A stretch of 7,379 nucleotides of DNA, from assembly GCA_020721745.1 (NCBI GenBank), contig DYMC01000117.1:1-7379 (forward strand), given 5' to 3'. The notes below the pieces were generated by a model, which was not told the origin of the DNA, searched no databases, and saw only the letters and a program-made list of their open reading frames with translations. The translations under genes and the position numbers were made by a program. The DNA comes from Lentisphaera sp. GTDB taxonomy: Bacteria; Verrucomicrobiota; Lentisphaeria; Victivallales; GWF2-50-93. This document shows, piece by piece, positions 1 through 5,440 of this stretch (position 1 is its first letter; every line of letters starts with the position of its first letter).

Positions 1-6
1 CAGAGG

Positions 7-89
7 GCAGTTTGCGCGGCATGCGGCGGCGTAGCCGTAGGCGGAGACGGTGCCCCACGCAAACATCTTTGCGCCGGGACGGCGCAAAG
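7..89. repeat. Two-hairpin repeat element, left copy (inverted relative to 1114-1164)
   Basis: The element has two successive hairpins. The first is closed by GTTTGCG (10-16) and CGCAAAC (58-64). The second has perfect 10-bp arms, CTTTGCGCCG (67-76) and CGGCGCAAAG (80-89), around a GGA loop. Positions 58-89 (32 bp) recur exactly, in reverse complement, at 1114-1145 beyond recR. The outer 9-mer GCAGTTTGC (7-15) also recurs at 1156-1164. The first hairpin's loop region is about 32 nt longer here than in the right copy. The matches are read directly; calling it a dispersed genomic repeat is inference. Confidence 0.75.
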
Positions 90-95
90 TACTTG
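78..95 (+). repeat. 18-bp direct repeat, copy 1
   Basis: GACGGCGCAAAGTACTTG is identical at 249-266. The first 12 bases overlap the right arm of the hairpin at 67-89. A third, partial copy (GGGACGGCGCA) lies at 271-281. The two full copies bracket the hairpin block at 100-235. Confidence 0.8.
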
Positions 96-99
96 AGCC

Positions 100-235
100 A
101 ATTGCAAAATGCCGGACGCGGCAAGCGCGTCCCTCCATTTTTACGCCGATTTTTCGCTAAAATCGGCGTGGAGGGGCATGCTCTTGACACGTATGAAATC
201 ACGTGTTGCATGCCCGCGAAAAGAGTTTTGCAATT
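100..235. other. Nested multi-hairpin block closed by a 10-bp stem
   Basis: A long-range 10-bp stem, AATTGCAAAA (100-109) with TTTTGCAATT (226-235), encloses three consecutive hairpins. Hairpin 1 is GGACGCG (114-120) with CGCGTCC (126-132). Hairpin 2 is ACGCCGATTTT (143-153) with AAAATCGGCGT (159-169), optionally extended by CCCTCC (131-136) with GGAGGG (170-175), which shares two bases with hairpin 1. Hairpin 3 is GGGCATGC (174-181) with GCATGCCC (208-215), and inside it ACACGT (187-192) with ACGTGT (201-206). All pairings are visible by eye. The block could be nested palindromic repeats, a miniature mobile element or a structured RNA; the sequence alone does not decide. It does not resemble a tRNA. 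Confidence 0.55.
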
Positions 236-248
236 ACCTCACTTGAAT

Positions 249-266
249 GACGGCGCAAAGTACTTG
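249..266 (+). repeat. 18-bp direct repeat, copy 2
   Basis: This is an exact second copy of the 18-mer at 78-95. Unlike copy 1 it is not part of an intact 10-bp-arm hairpin: the upstream half of that hairpin is missing here. A partial third copy follows at 271-281. Confidence 0.8.
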
Positions 267-281
267 GGGCGGGACGGCGCA

Positions 282-308
282 GATATTCACTGAAATGACG
301 TGAATATC
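282..308. repeat. Palindrome with 9-bp arms
   Basis: GATATTCAC (282-290) pairs with GTGAATATC (300-308) across a 9-nt loop. ATTCACTG (285-292) can instead pair with CAGTGAAT (326-333), so two alternative folds are possible. No T-tract follows, so it is not a canonical intrinsic terminator on either strand. Confidence 0.5.
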
Positions 309-342
309 CACCAAACCATGTCTTCCAGTGAATCTTGATAGC

Positions 343-379
343 ACGGATTCTGTAAACGAACGTAGTTTACTGAATACGT
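343..379. repeat. Imperfect palindrome carrying TTTACTGAA
   Basis: Arms of 15 nt (343-357 and 365-379) pair with two mismatches across a 7-nt loop. The inner arm GTAAAC/GTTTAC is perfect. TTTACTGAA (366-374) recurs at 7351-7359 in the arm of the palindrome near the window end, so the two may belong to one repeat family. Confidence 0.5.
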
Positions 380-386
380 CCCCTCG

Positions 387-415
387 CTTTTCTTGCGGCA
401 AATGGAATGTATATT
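387..415 (+). promoter_or_regulatory. Weak candidate promoter for the small ORF and recR
   Basis: TATATT at 410-415 is a fair -10 box about 26 nt before the small ORF's start. The hexamer 17 nt upstream (CTTTTC, 387-392) is a poor -35 match. The placement makes sense because no other promoter-like sequence is evident between the palindromes and the ORF. The call rests on consensus matching alone. Confidence 0.2.
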
Positions 416-441
416 GCCTGACCTAACAGAAGGGACGCGAC

Positions 442-501
442 ATGAAACTTTCGATTGCGACTGAAGATGCGAAGGAATTCAACAAGATGGTGGGGAACTG
501 A
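442..501 (+). CDS. Small ORF (19 aa), possible leader peptide upstream of recR
   Basis: ATG at 442 opens a 19-codon frame encoding MKLSIATEDAKEFNKMVGN, ending in TGA at 499-501, 3 nt before the recR start. AGAAGGGA (428-435) puts an AAGGG Shine-Dalgarno motif 7 nt from the ATG, better than the ribosome binding site of recR itself, which would lie inside this ORF (GGGG, 492-495). Termination so close to the recR start would allow translational coupling. I recognise no family. There is no run of regulatory codons as in amino-acid attenuator peptides, and no signal peptide or membrane segment. It may be a coupled leader, a remnant of a longer upstream gene, or chance. Confidence 0.35.
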   Translation: MKLSIATEDAKEFNKMVGN

Positions 502-504
502 GAG

Positions 505-1107
505 ATGGACAAGTATCCTGAGAGTTTCGAGAGGCTGATCGAGGTTTTGAAGAGTTTCCCCGGGGTCGGGAGACGCAGCGCGGAGAGGATGGCCTTCGCC
601 ATGCTCAAATGGACACCGGAGAAGACGGCCGAGGCAGGGAGAACCATATCAGAACTGCACAGCAACGTCGCATCCTGCGCCGACTGCGGCAACCTCTGCG
701 AGAAGGGCAATCTCTGCGCGATATGCTCGGACACACACAGGGACCGCTCCGTGCTCTGCGTCGTCGAGGACATCCCGCAGATACACAGCATCGAGAAATG
801 CAGGACCTACAGAGGACTATACCATGTCCTCCACGGCAAGATAATCCCGCTGGACGGCAAGGACATCGGGGGCGAGACGCTGGACAAGCTCAGGCGCAGG
901 ATCGGGTCCGGCGAGGTGAAGGAGCTTGTCATGGCGCTCAGCATGGACGTGGAGGGGCAGGCGACGGCAATATACCTATCCGACCTATTCAAGGACAGCG
1001 GTGTGCGGATAACGCGCATAGCCCGCGGGCTCCCGGCCGGCTCCGACATCAGCTTCGCAGACCCTGCCACGATAAGCGCCGCAATGAGCGGAAGGACCCA
1101 GATGTAG
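505..1107 (+). CDS. recR: Recombination protein RecR
   Basis: RecR acts with RecO, and in many bacteria RecF, to load RecA onto SSB-coated single-stranded DNA during gap repair and recombinational restart in the cytoplasm. The 200-aa length is typical. The domain order is canonical: a helix-hairpin-helix near residues 11-30 (FPGVGRRSAERMA), a zinc-finger segment with C58, C61, C71 and C74 (C65 is an extra cysteine), a Toprim domain from about residue 81 (VVED with E88, then SMDVEGQATA at 146-155), and the C-terminal TRIARGLPAGSDI…FADPATISAAMSGR signature. Where many RecR proteins read NPTVEGEATA, this one reads SMDVEGQATA, a mild variation. The usual partners dnaX and ybaB are not adjacent. 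The gene has a small ORF 3 nt upstream, lies between inverted two-hairpin repeats, and may be transcribed alone. Confidence 0.97.
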   Translation: MDKYPESFERLIEVLKSFPGVGRRSAERMAFAMLKWTPEKTAEAGRTISELHSNVASCADCGNLCEKGNLCAICSDTHRDRSVLCVVEDIPQIHSIEKCRTYRGLYHVLHGKIIPLDGKDIGGETLDKLRRRIGSGEVKELVMALSMDVEGQATAIYLSDLFKDSGVRITRIARGLPAGSDISFADPATISAAMSGRTQM

Positions 1108-1108
1108 C

Positions 1109-1164
1109 GAGTGCTTTGCGCCGTCCCGGCGCAAAGATGTTTGCGCGGGTGCCGTGCAAACTGC
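1109..1164. repeat. Two-hairpin repeat element, right copy (inverted)
   Basis: CTTTGCGCCG (1114-1123) pairs with CGGCGCAAAG (1127-1136) around a TCC loop. A second hairpin, GTTTGC (1139-1144) with GCAAAC (1156-1161), follows. Positions 1114-1145 are the exact reverse complement of 58-89. The first hairpin begins 7 nt after the recR stop, so in the transcript it could act as a 3' stabiliser or weak terminator, although no T-tract follows it. Confidence 0.75.
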
Positions 1165-1222
1165 TCGCCATTTGCATCCTCAATACTTCTGTCCCTCTCA
1201 ACAGCCGTCGGTTGCGTTTTTT

Positions 1223-1280
1223 GGTAGGGCTCTTTCGCCGAGAGAGCCGGTTGCGGACGGATCGGCGATCCGTCCCTACC
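1223..1280. repeat. Palindromic repeat module GGTAGG…CCTACC with two internal hairpins
   Basis: GGTAGG (1223-1228) and CCTACC (1275-1280) bracket two hairpins. One has 9-bp arms, 1228-1236 with 1240-1248, including one G-T wobble and a GCC loop. The other has perfect 10-bp arms, GGACGGATCG (1255-1264) with its complement at 1266-1275, around a single G. The terminal pairs share one base with each internal stem, so not all can form at once. CGGTTGCG occurs twice nearby (1209-1216 and 1248-1255). Confidence 0.55.
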
Positions 1281-1291
1281 TTTCCATTTCC

Positions 1292-1311
1292 GGACGGCGG
1301 GGCCGCCGTCC
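1292..1311. repeat. GGACG…CGTCC palindrome
   Basis: GGACGGCGG (1292-1300) pairs with CCGCCGTCC (1303-1311) across GG, and CTCCC follows. It shares the outer GGACG/CGTCC frame and the trailing CTnCC with 114-136 and 1255-1280, but has different inner stem bases that still pair. It lies 42 nt past the cimA stop and could help end that transcript, but there is no T-tract on the minus strand. Confidence 0.6.
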
Positions 1312-1353
1312 CTCCCAGGCGAAACGCGGTGGTCAGGTGAACAGGTGTTTTGG

Positions 1354-2928
1354 CTATTGCTTTCTGTGGAGCTGGAATTCGACGGCATCCACGAGGGCTT
1401 CCCATGAAGCCTCGATGATGTTCTCGCTTACGCCCACGGTTCCCCAGGTTTCTTTTCCGTCCGATGATTCTATGAGGACTCTTGTCTTTGCCGCTGTTCC
1501 GTCTTTTCCGTCTATGATTCTGACCTTGAAGTCGCTGAGCTGGACTTTTGCTATTTCTGGATAGAATCTTGTCAATGCCTTTCTGAGGGCGTGGTCGAGT
1601 GCGTTGACCGGTCCGTCGCCTTCGGCGGCGGTGAGTTCCTTTTCGCCCTTGACATCGAGTTTGACTGTGGCTTCCGAGATGCATTTTTCGTTTTTTGATC
1701 TTTTCTCGACTATGACCCTGAACCCGTCGAGGCTGAAGAATGACTTGTGCTTTTTGAGGATCTTCTTGGCCAGGAGGTGGAAGGAGGCGTCTGCGGCCTC
1801 GAATTCGTATCCCTCGTTTTCCATCTTCTTGAGGGTGTTGAGTATATCCGAGACCTCCGGGCTTTTCTCGTCTAGGTTGAGGTTGTGCTCTGCGATTTTC
1901 ATCATGATGTTGCTGCGTCCGGAGAGGTCGGAGACCAGGACGCGCCTTCTGTTGCCGACCAGTTCCGGGACGATGTGCTCGAAGGTATGCGGGTTCTTGC
2001 TGACGGCGTTGACATGCATTCCGCCCTTGTGCGCGAAGGCGCTGTCCCCCACGTAGGGGAGGCGCTTGTCGGGGGCGAGGTTCGCCATTTCGAAGACGAA
2101 GAGGGAGAGTTCCTTGATGTGTCTGAGGTGTTCCGGGCCTATGCATTTCATCCCTAGCTTGAGTTCGATGCATGGGATTATGCTGCAGATGTTGGCGTTG
2201 CCGCATCTCTCCCCGAATCCGTTTACGGTGCCCTGGACATGCATGGCGCCGGCCTCGACCGCCGCTATGGAGTTGGCCACCGCCATTCCGGAGTCGTTGT
2301 GGCAGTGTATGCCCAGGATGACATTCTCCGGGAGCGCCTTCCGGACTGTGGAGCAGACTTCCTTTATCCTGGAGCTTATCATGCCGCCGTTGGTGTCGCA
2401 GAGGACCACGGTGGAGGCTCCGTTCTCGCAGGCTTTGAGGAGGGCGGCCGTGGCATACTTTGGATTGTCGTCGTATCCGTCGAAGAAGTGTTCGGCATCG
2501 AAGACGACCTCCTTGCCGTTGTCCCTGAGGAATGCGCAGGAGTCAGCGATTATCTCGAGGTTCTTGTCGGGGCTGATGCGCAGGACATCGTTCACGTGGA
2601 GCAGCCAGCTTTTGCCGAAGATGGTGGTTGTTGGCGCGCCGGACTCGAGGAGTTTCCTGATGTTGTCGTCGTCCTGGACGGGAACCTTGGCCCTTCTCGT
2701 GCTTCCGAACGCGGCTATCCTGGTGTTCTTGAACTTCCTTTTCCGGGCCAGTTCGAAGAATTCCATGTCCTTTGGGTTGGAGCCTGGCCATCCTCCCTCG
2801 ACGTATGACACGCCGATGGTGTCGAGTTTTTCGGCTATCTTGATCTTGTCCATTACGGAGAAAGTTATTCCTTCGGCCTGTGTCCCGTCCCGGAGCGTGG
2901 TGTCGTATATAGCTACGTTCTTTTTCAT
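1354..2928 (-). CDS. cimA: (R)-citramalate synthase (CimA type)
   Basis: CimA condenses pyruvate with acetyl-CoA to (R)-citramalate, the first step of the threonine-independent route to 2-oxobutyrate and isoleucine. The chosen start gives 524 aa, in the range of the long citramalate synthase family of the 2-isopropylmalate/homocitrate synthase superfamily. The frame stays open upstream, but only as the antisense or other-frame shadow of the preceding gene. The MKKNVAIYDTTLRDGTQ start matches the family N-terminus. Visible signatures are DTTLRDGTQ (9-17), the metal-binding GIHCHND (206-212, with H208 and H210), VQGTVNGFGERCGNAN (231-246) and HKGGMHV (300-306). A C-terminal LeuA-like regulatory domain spans about 395-520. 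It is the last gene of the leuD operon, 20 nt after the exported-protein gene; the upstream GGA is a weak ribosome binding site. An isopropylmalate synthase is less likely because the DTTLRDGTQAEG start is typical of the CimA group. Confidence 0.93.
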   Translation of the reverse strand: MKKNVAIYDTTLRDGTQAEGITFSVMDKIKIAEKLDTIGVSYVEGGWPGSNPKDMEFFELARKRKFKNTRIAAFGSTRRAKVPVQDDDNIRKLLESGAPTTTIFGKSWLLHVNDVLRISPDKNLEIIADSCAFLRDNGKEVVFDAEHFFDGYDDNPKYATAALLKACENGASTVVLCDTNGGMISSRIKEVCSTVRKALPENVILGIHCHNDSGMAVANSIAAVEAGAMHVQGTVNGFGERCGNANICSIIPCIELKLGMKCIGPEHLRHIKELSLFVFEMANLAPDKRLPYVGDSAFAHKGGMHVNAVSKNPHTFEHIVPELVGNRRRVLVSDLSGRSNIMMKIAEHNLNLDEKSPEVSDILNTLKKMENEGYEFEAADASFHLLAKKILKKHKSFFSLDGFRVIVEKRSKNEKCISEATVKLDVKGEKELTAAEGDGPVNALDHALRKALTRFYPEIAKVQLSDFKVRIIDGKDGTAAKTRVLIESSDGKETWGTVGVSENIIEASWEALVDAVEFQLHRKQ

Positions 2929-2948
2929 TGGTTTGATTCCGTTTGTCG

Positions 2949-3467
2949 TTATTTCTCGCCTGAAGCTGCGAAGAGCTTGTCCATGGCGTCGTAATGTTTT
3001 TTGACTGCGGCCAGAGTCCCTTCCGAGACTTGGCTTTCGTATTTCTTCAACTGCTGCTTGATCATCCCGATCTGGGGTTTCATCATGGCTTTCATCTCTG
3101 GGGTGAGGCTGGAAAGTCTCTGGTTGAACTGAGCCTCCGACTCCCTGAGCTTCAGAAGCGCATATCCTGCGACTGAGCCTCCGCAGACGCGGAGGAGGTC
3201 GGCCTGATCCTTGAATCCGTTGCTTCTGGCGATTTCGTCGAGACCCTTGATGGGTTGCTTCTTTATCGCCATGAGAAGTGCGCTCTCGTCCCCGGTGCCT
3301 TTTCCCAGCAATTCCTTCACCTTGGGGAAGGCGATCAGGAATCTGGCGACCTCGTCCTCGCTGACGTTGTAGGTTTGAAGAGGGGTTTGCTTCTGCTCTC
3401 CGTTCGACGCGATGCACGCGATGGCCACGAGAGCCACGACCGACACGATTTGAATCATTCTACCCAT
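2949..3467 (-). CDS. Exported protein of unknown function within the leuD-cimA operon
   Basis: I do not recognise this 172-aa family. Residues 1-20 form a signal peptide: GRM, then a hydrophobic stretch from IQIVSVVALVAIA to C18. C18 in AIAC could be a lipidation site, though A at -3 is not ideal; otherwise signal peptidase I would cut near IASN. The mature part is charged, mostly helical by appearance and lysine-rich, with a methionine-rich segment LTPEMKAMMKPQIGMIKQQL (121-140) and one further cysteine (C95). No enzyme motif is visible. The start is supported by an ideal AGGAGG (3475-3480) 7 nt upstream. It lies 15 nt after leuD and 20 nt before cimA, so it is cotranscribed with cytoplasmic amino-acid enzymes, an odd place for an exported protein. 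Confidence 0.85.
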   Translation of the reverse strand: MGRMIQIVSVVALVAIACIASNGEQKQTPLQTYNVSEDEVARFLIAFPKVKELLGKGTGDESALLMAIKKQPIKGLDEIARSNGFKDQADLLRVCGGSVAGYALLKLRESEAQFNQRLSSLTPEMKAMMKPQIGMIKQQLKKYESQVSEGTLAAVKKHYDAMDKLFAASGEK

Positions 3468-3482
3468 GTTGGATCCTCCTTA

Positions 3483-4019
3483 TCAGATCATCTTGTTTTT
3501 TCTTGCGTAATTGAATATTCCGCCTGCTTCGATCACGTCCCTGACGGCACCGGGGTCCTTCAGCTTGAAGCACTTGCCGTCCGCCGTGTTCCGGATGAAG
3601 CCGTTCTCGAGGGAAATCTCGGCCAGGTCTCCTGTCCTGAAGAAAGCGTCGAGCGGCTTCTCGGATTCCAGGGGGCATACCTCCCCGGTGGAGATGCAGT
3701 TGCGGAAGAATATTCTGGCGAAGGAGTTTGCGACCACGAATTTCACTCCGGACGCGCCGAGACAGATCGGGGCGTGCTCCCTGCTGGAGCCGCATCCGAA
3801 ATTTTTTCCGCCGACGATTATTCCATATTCGGTCTTGTCCATGCCTTCCTTGACGAATCGCGGATACTGCTCCGGGAGGCCGCATAGGGCGTAGGAGCCG
3901 AGCCTGGCGTATTCATCGGGGATGGTTGGCACCAGGTTGAGATACTGTGCTGGGATTATCTGGTCGGTGTCTATATTGTCACCGACCACGAAAACTTTTG
4001 CCTTCAGGATGCCGGACAT
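3483..4019 (-). CDS. leuD: 3-isopropylmalate dehydratase small subunit
   Basis: LeuD is the swivelling small subunit that joins the [4Fe-4S] large subunit LeuC to isomerise 2-isopropylmalate to 3-isopropylmalate. In organisms with CimA the same enzyme usually also converts citramalate via citraconate to 3-methylmalate. The 178-aa protein begins with the family motif GDNIDTDQIIPA (13-24). It has GGKNFGCGSSREHAP (70-84), the aconitase swivel signature with the SSR substrate-binding loop, then SFARIFFRNCISTGE (99-113) and a C-terminal IEAGGIFNYARK (163-174). The segment AQYLNLVPTIPDEYARLGSY (24-43) resembles, from memory, plant-plastid and related bacterial small subunits more than the enterobacterial form. 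GAGGTGG (4024-4030) gives a good ribosome binding site. It is the first gene of a three-gene operon. leuC is not adjacent within the window. Confidence 0.95.
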   Translation of the reverse strand: MSGILKAKVFVVGDNIDTDQIIPAQYLNLVPTIPDEYARLGSYALCGLPEQYPRFVKEGMDKTEYGIIVGGKNFGCGSSREHAPICLGASGVKFVVANSFARIFFRNCISTGEVCPLESEKPLDAFFRTGDLAEISLENGFIRNTADGKCFKLKDPGAVRDVIEAGGIFNYARKNKMI

Positions 4020-4123
4020 TTCACCACCTCGGGATGCTGTGTATCTTGTTGATAATAAGAGACAAATAAAGTTATGGACTCCGACGGATCTACCCGGATG
4101 CGGAGTTTTGAAATCATCTCCGC
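4020..4123 (-). promoter_or_regulatory. leuD upstream region with alternative short hairpins
   Basis: This 104-nt gap separates the TPR gene's stop from leuD, both on the minus strand. Reading in that direction, GCGGAG (4123-4118) can pair with CTCCGC (4105-4100). An overlapping segment, ACTCCG (4106-4101), can instead pair with CGGAGT (4083-4078), so the two 6-bp stems exclude each other. A T-rich stretch and TATTAT (4058-4053), a possible -10 box with no good -35, follow. The region could hold the TPR terminator, a leuD promoter or an attenuator; the stems are too short to be firm. Confidence 0.25.
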
Positions 4124-4933
4124 CTATCTGCGGCCGGGAGCGGCTTTCAAGGTTTGCACTCTTTTTCTTGCGATCTCCCTCTTGGCGGCCAGTTCAGGAT
4201 TGACTAGCGTAATCTGCTGGTATTTCTCGTATAAGCCCACGGCCGAGGCCGGATTTCTCGCATAGATGTCGTAGAAGACGGCGAGGTTCCATACGACCTT
4301 GTGGTTTTCCTTCGCCCTGATATATGCGGCTATGAATGCCAGGCTTGCGTTCTTCAGGTCCTTATTCTGCAGATATATCATTCCCAGTTCATTGAATGGC
4401 TCCGGTCTTTTCTTGAATTCCGGCATCCCGGCCAGTTCGTGGAACTTATTATAGGCGTTCTTGTTCTGGCGCAGCTTCTGGTAGGTGCAGGCGAGATAGA
4501 AGACCGCGGCACCGTTGCCGGGGTCTATCCTGCATGCGGATACCAGAGGGGCGAGGCAGTCGTCGAACTTGCCGTTTTCGAAGTATATCCTTCCGAGCGT
4601 ATACTGGGCTGTGAAGTCGTTCGGGGCGATCTTGACCGCCTTCTTGAGCTCGTCCACGGCCTGCGAGATCTGGCCGCCCTGCTCGTAGGCTGCGGCGAGC
4701 AGTATTTTTGCCCTGTGGTCTTCCGGATCCTGTCTGGCGGCCTTTTCCGCCAGGGATTTCGCCTTCTTCCAGTCGGCGTTTTTCCCGGAGAGTGCATCGA
4801 ATGCCTCGGAGAGGGTTTTTCTTGCATCCCCCTCCCCTCCTGCGAAGTCGCAGGAGGATGCGAAAATCGCAAGAGCGCAAATTGCCGTCGCCAGCACGAT
4901 TCCTTTTCTCTTTTCTGTCGTTCCAGGTTTCAT
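4124..4933 (-). CDS. TPR-repeat lipoprotein
   Basis: This 269-aa protein starts with a basic segment (KPGTTEKRKG), a hydrophobic core (IVLATAICALAIF) and a lipobox-like ASSC with C28 as likely lipidated residue. It is therefore probably anchored in a membrane on the periplasmic side. The rest is about five or six tetratricopeptide repeats from roughly residue 42 to 245. Each has the alternating helix pattern (such as AKILLAAAYEQGGQISQAVDELKKAVKIAPND), followed by a charged tail. TPRs scaffold protein contacts; no catalytic domain is present, so the partner is unknown. The ATG at 4933 overlaps the preceding gene's TGA as ATGA, and GAGG (4947-4944) lies 10 nt upstream. I prefer it to the ATG 24 nt further upstream, which would add eight residues and overlap more. 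Translational coupling to the small lipoprotein suggests a shared process. Confidence 0.88.
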   Translation of the reverse strand: MKPGTTEKRKGIVLATAICALAIFASSCDFAGGEGDARKTLSEAFDALSGKNADWKKAKSLAEKAARQDPEDHRAKILLAAAYEQGGQISQAVDELKKAVKIAPNDFTAQYTLGRIYFENGKFDDCLAPLVSACRIDPGNGAAVFYLACTYQKLRQNKNAYNKFHELAGMPEFKKRPEPFNELGMIYLQNKDLKNASLAFIAAYIRAKENHKVVWNLAVFYDIYARNPASAVGLYEKYQQITLVNPELAAKREIARKRVQTLKAAPGRR

Positions 4934-5355
4934 TTTAGTTTTTCCTCGCGTGTCCACGGCATATCCTCCTGCCAGGAGCCGTCCTGCATTCTCTTTTCAA
5001 TCAGGTCGAGCACCCTCCTCGCGTAGGACGGGCTGTATGTCAGGGGAGAGAGCCAGTCGTTCCAGTCCCGGACGAAGACATAGACCTCGGCCATTCCCTT
5101 TTCGTTGACCACTTCGACCTCGCACATTATCTTGTAGTCGTGGTAGCTCCAGTCGTAGTGTGTGAATATCACCTTCTTTCCCGGCTTTTCCTTCGCCAGG
5201 CTTTTTTTGGTGTAGAATTCGGTCCATTCGTTCACGGAGAATTTCTCCGCGGCGGCCAGGCTCACGTCCTCGAACTTGTATGGCATGAGCCGCGACGAGG
5301 AACACGAACACAGGGAGAGGGCGCAGACAAGTGCCGACATCTTAAAAACATTCAT
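4930..5355 (-). CDS. Small probable lipoprotein, function unknown
   Basis: The frame is open to 5457, but the ATG at 5355 is chosen. It has GAGGAG (5364-5369) 8 nt upstream and begins a clear signal peptide, MNVFKMSALVCALSLCSCSS, with C18 (LCSC) the likelier lipidation site and C16 an alternative. That gives 141 aa. The mature part has aromatic-rich segments, FTHYDWSYHDYKIMCEVEV (64-82) and VYVFVRDWNDWLSPLTYSP (91-109), that look like beta strands, then a short helix and a charged end. I recognise no family. Its TGA overlaps the TPR gene's ATG, so the pair is probably made together. It is transcribed divergently from the lipid A acyltransferase gene. Confidence 0.8.
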   Translation of the reverse strand: MNVFKMSALVCALSLCSCSSSRLMPYKFEDVSLAAAEKFSVNEWTEFYTKKSLAKEKPGKKVIFTHYDWSYHDYKIMCEVEVVNEKGMAEVYVFVRDWNDWLSPLTYSPSYARRVLDLIEKRMQDGSWQEDMPWTREEKLK

Positions 5356-5396
5356 ATTTTGGTCTCCTCGCGTTTGCCTTGCATTAGCAAATCGGG

Positions 5397-5424
5397 AATA
5401 TACGTGTTTTGCGGACAAAATCAA
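5397..5424 (-). promoter_or_regulatory. Candidate promoter for the lipoprotein-TPR operon
   Basis: On the minus strand TTGATT (5424-5419) and TATATT (5402-5397) are 16 nt apart. They would start transcription about 35 nt before the start codon at 5355, leaving room for the ribosome binding site. Four and five bases respectively match the sigma-70 consensus. Not testable from sequence alone. Confidence 0.35.
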
Positions 5425-5440
5425 AGTGGTTCTGGAGATA

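Noticed and set aside
12..293. 93-codon plus-strand ORF through the left repeats
   Set aside because: It crosses every hairpin and both direct repeats, has an arginine-rich low-complexity start and no ribosome binding site. It is an artefact of repeat sequence.
1..440. CRISPR array or tRNA gene
   Set aside because: The repeats are irregular in spacing and number with no unique equal-length spacers. The multi-hairpin block lacks tRNA stem lengths, a T-loop motif and a CCA-type acceptor.
1199..1222. Possible recR terminator: weak CAAC/GTTG stem before six Ts
   Set aside because: The stem has only four contiguous pairs with a mismatch, and CG separates it from the T-run. Too weak to call.
1049..2206. 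Long minus-strand frame of 385 codons overlapping cimA
   Set aside because: Its product is extremely rich in R, Q, P and G with no recognisable motifs, and it lies in another frame of cimA, which has clear family motifs.
2929..3417. Upstream extension of the cimA frame to 687 codons
   Set aside because: The extra residues are an out-of-frame reading of the exported-protein gene. The CimA family motif begins right after the ATG at 2928.
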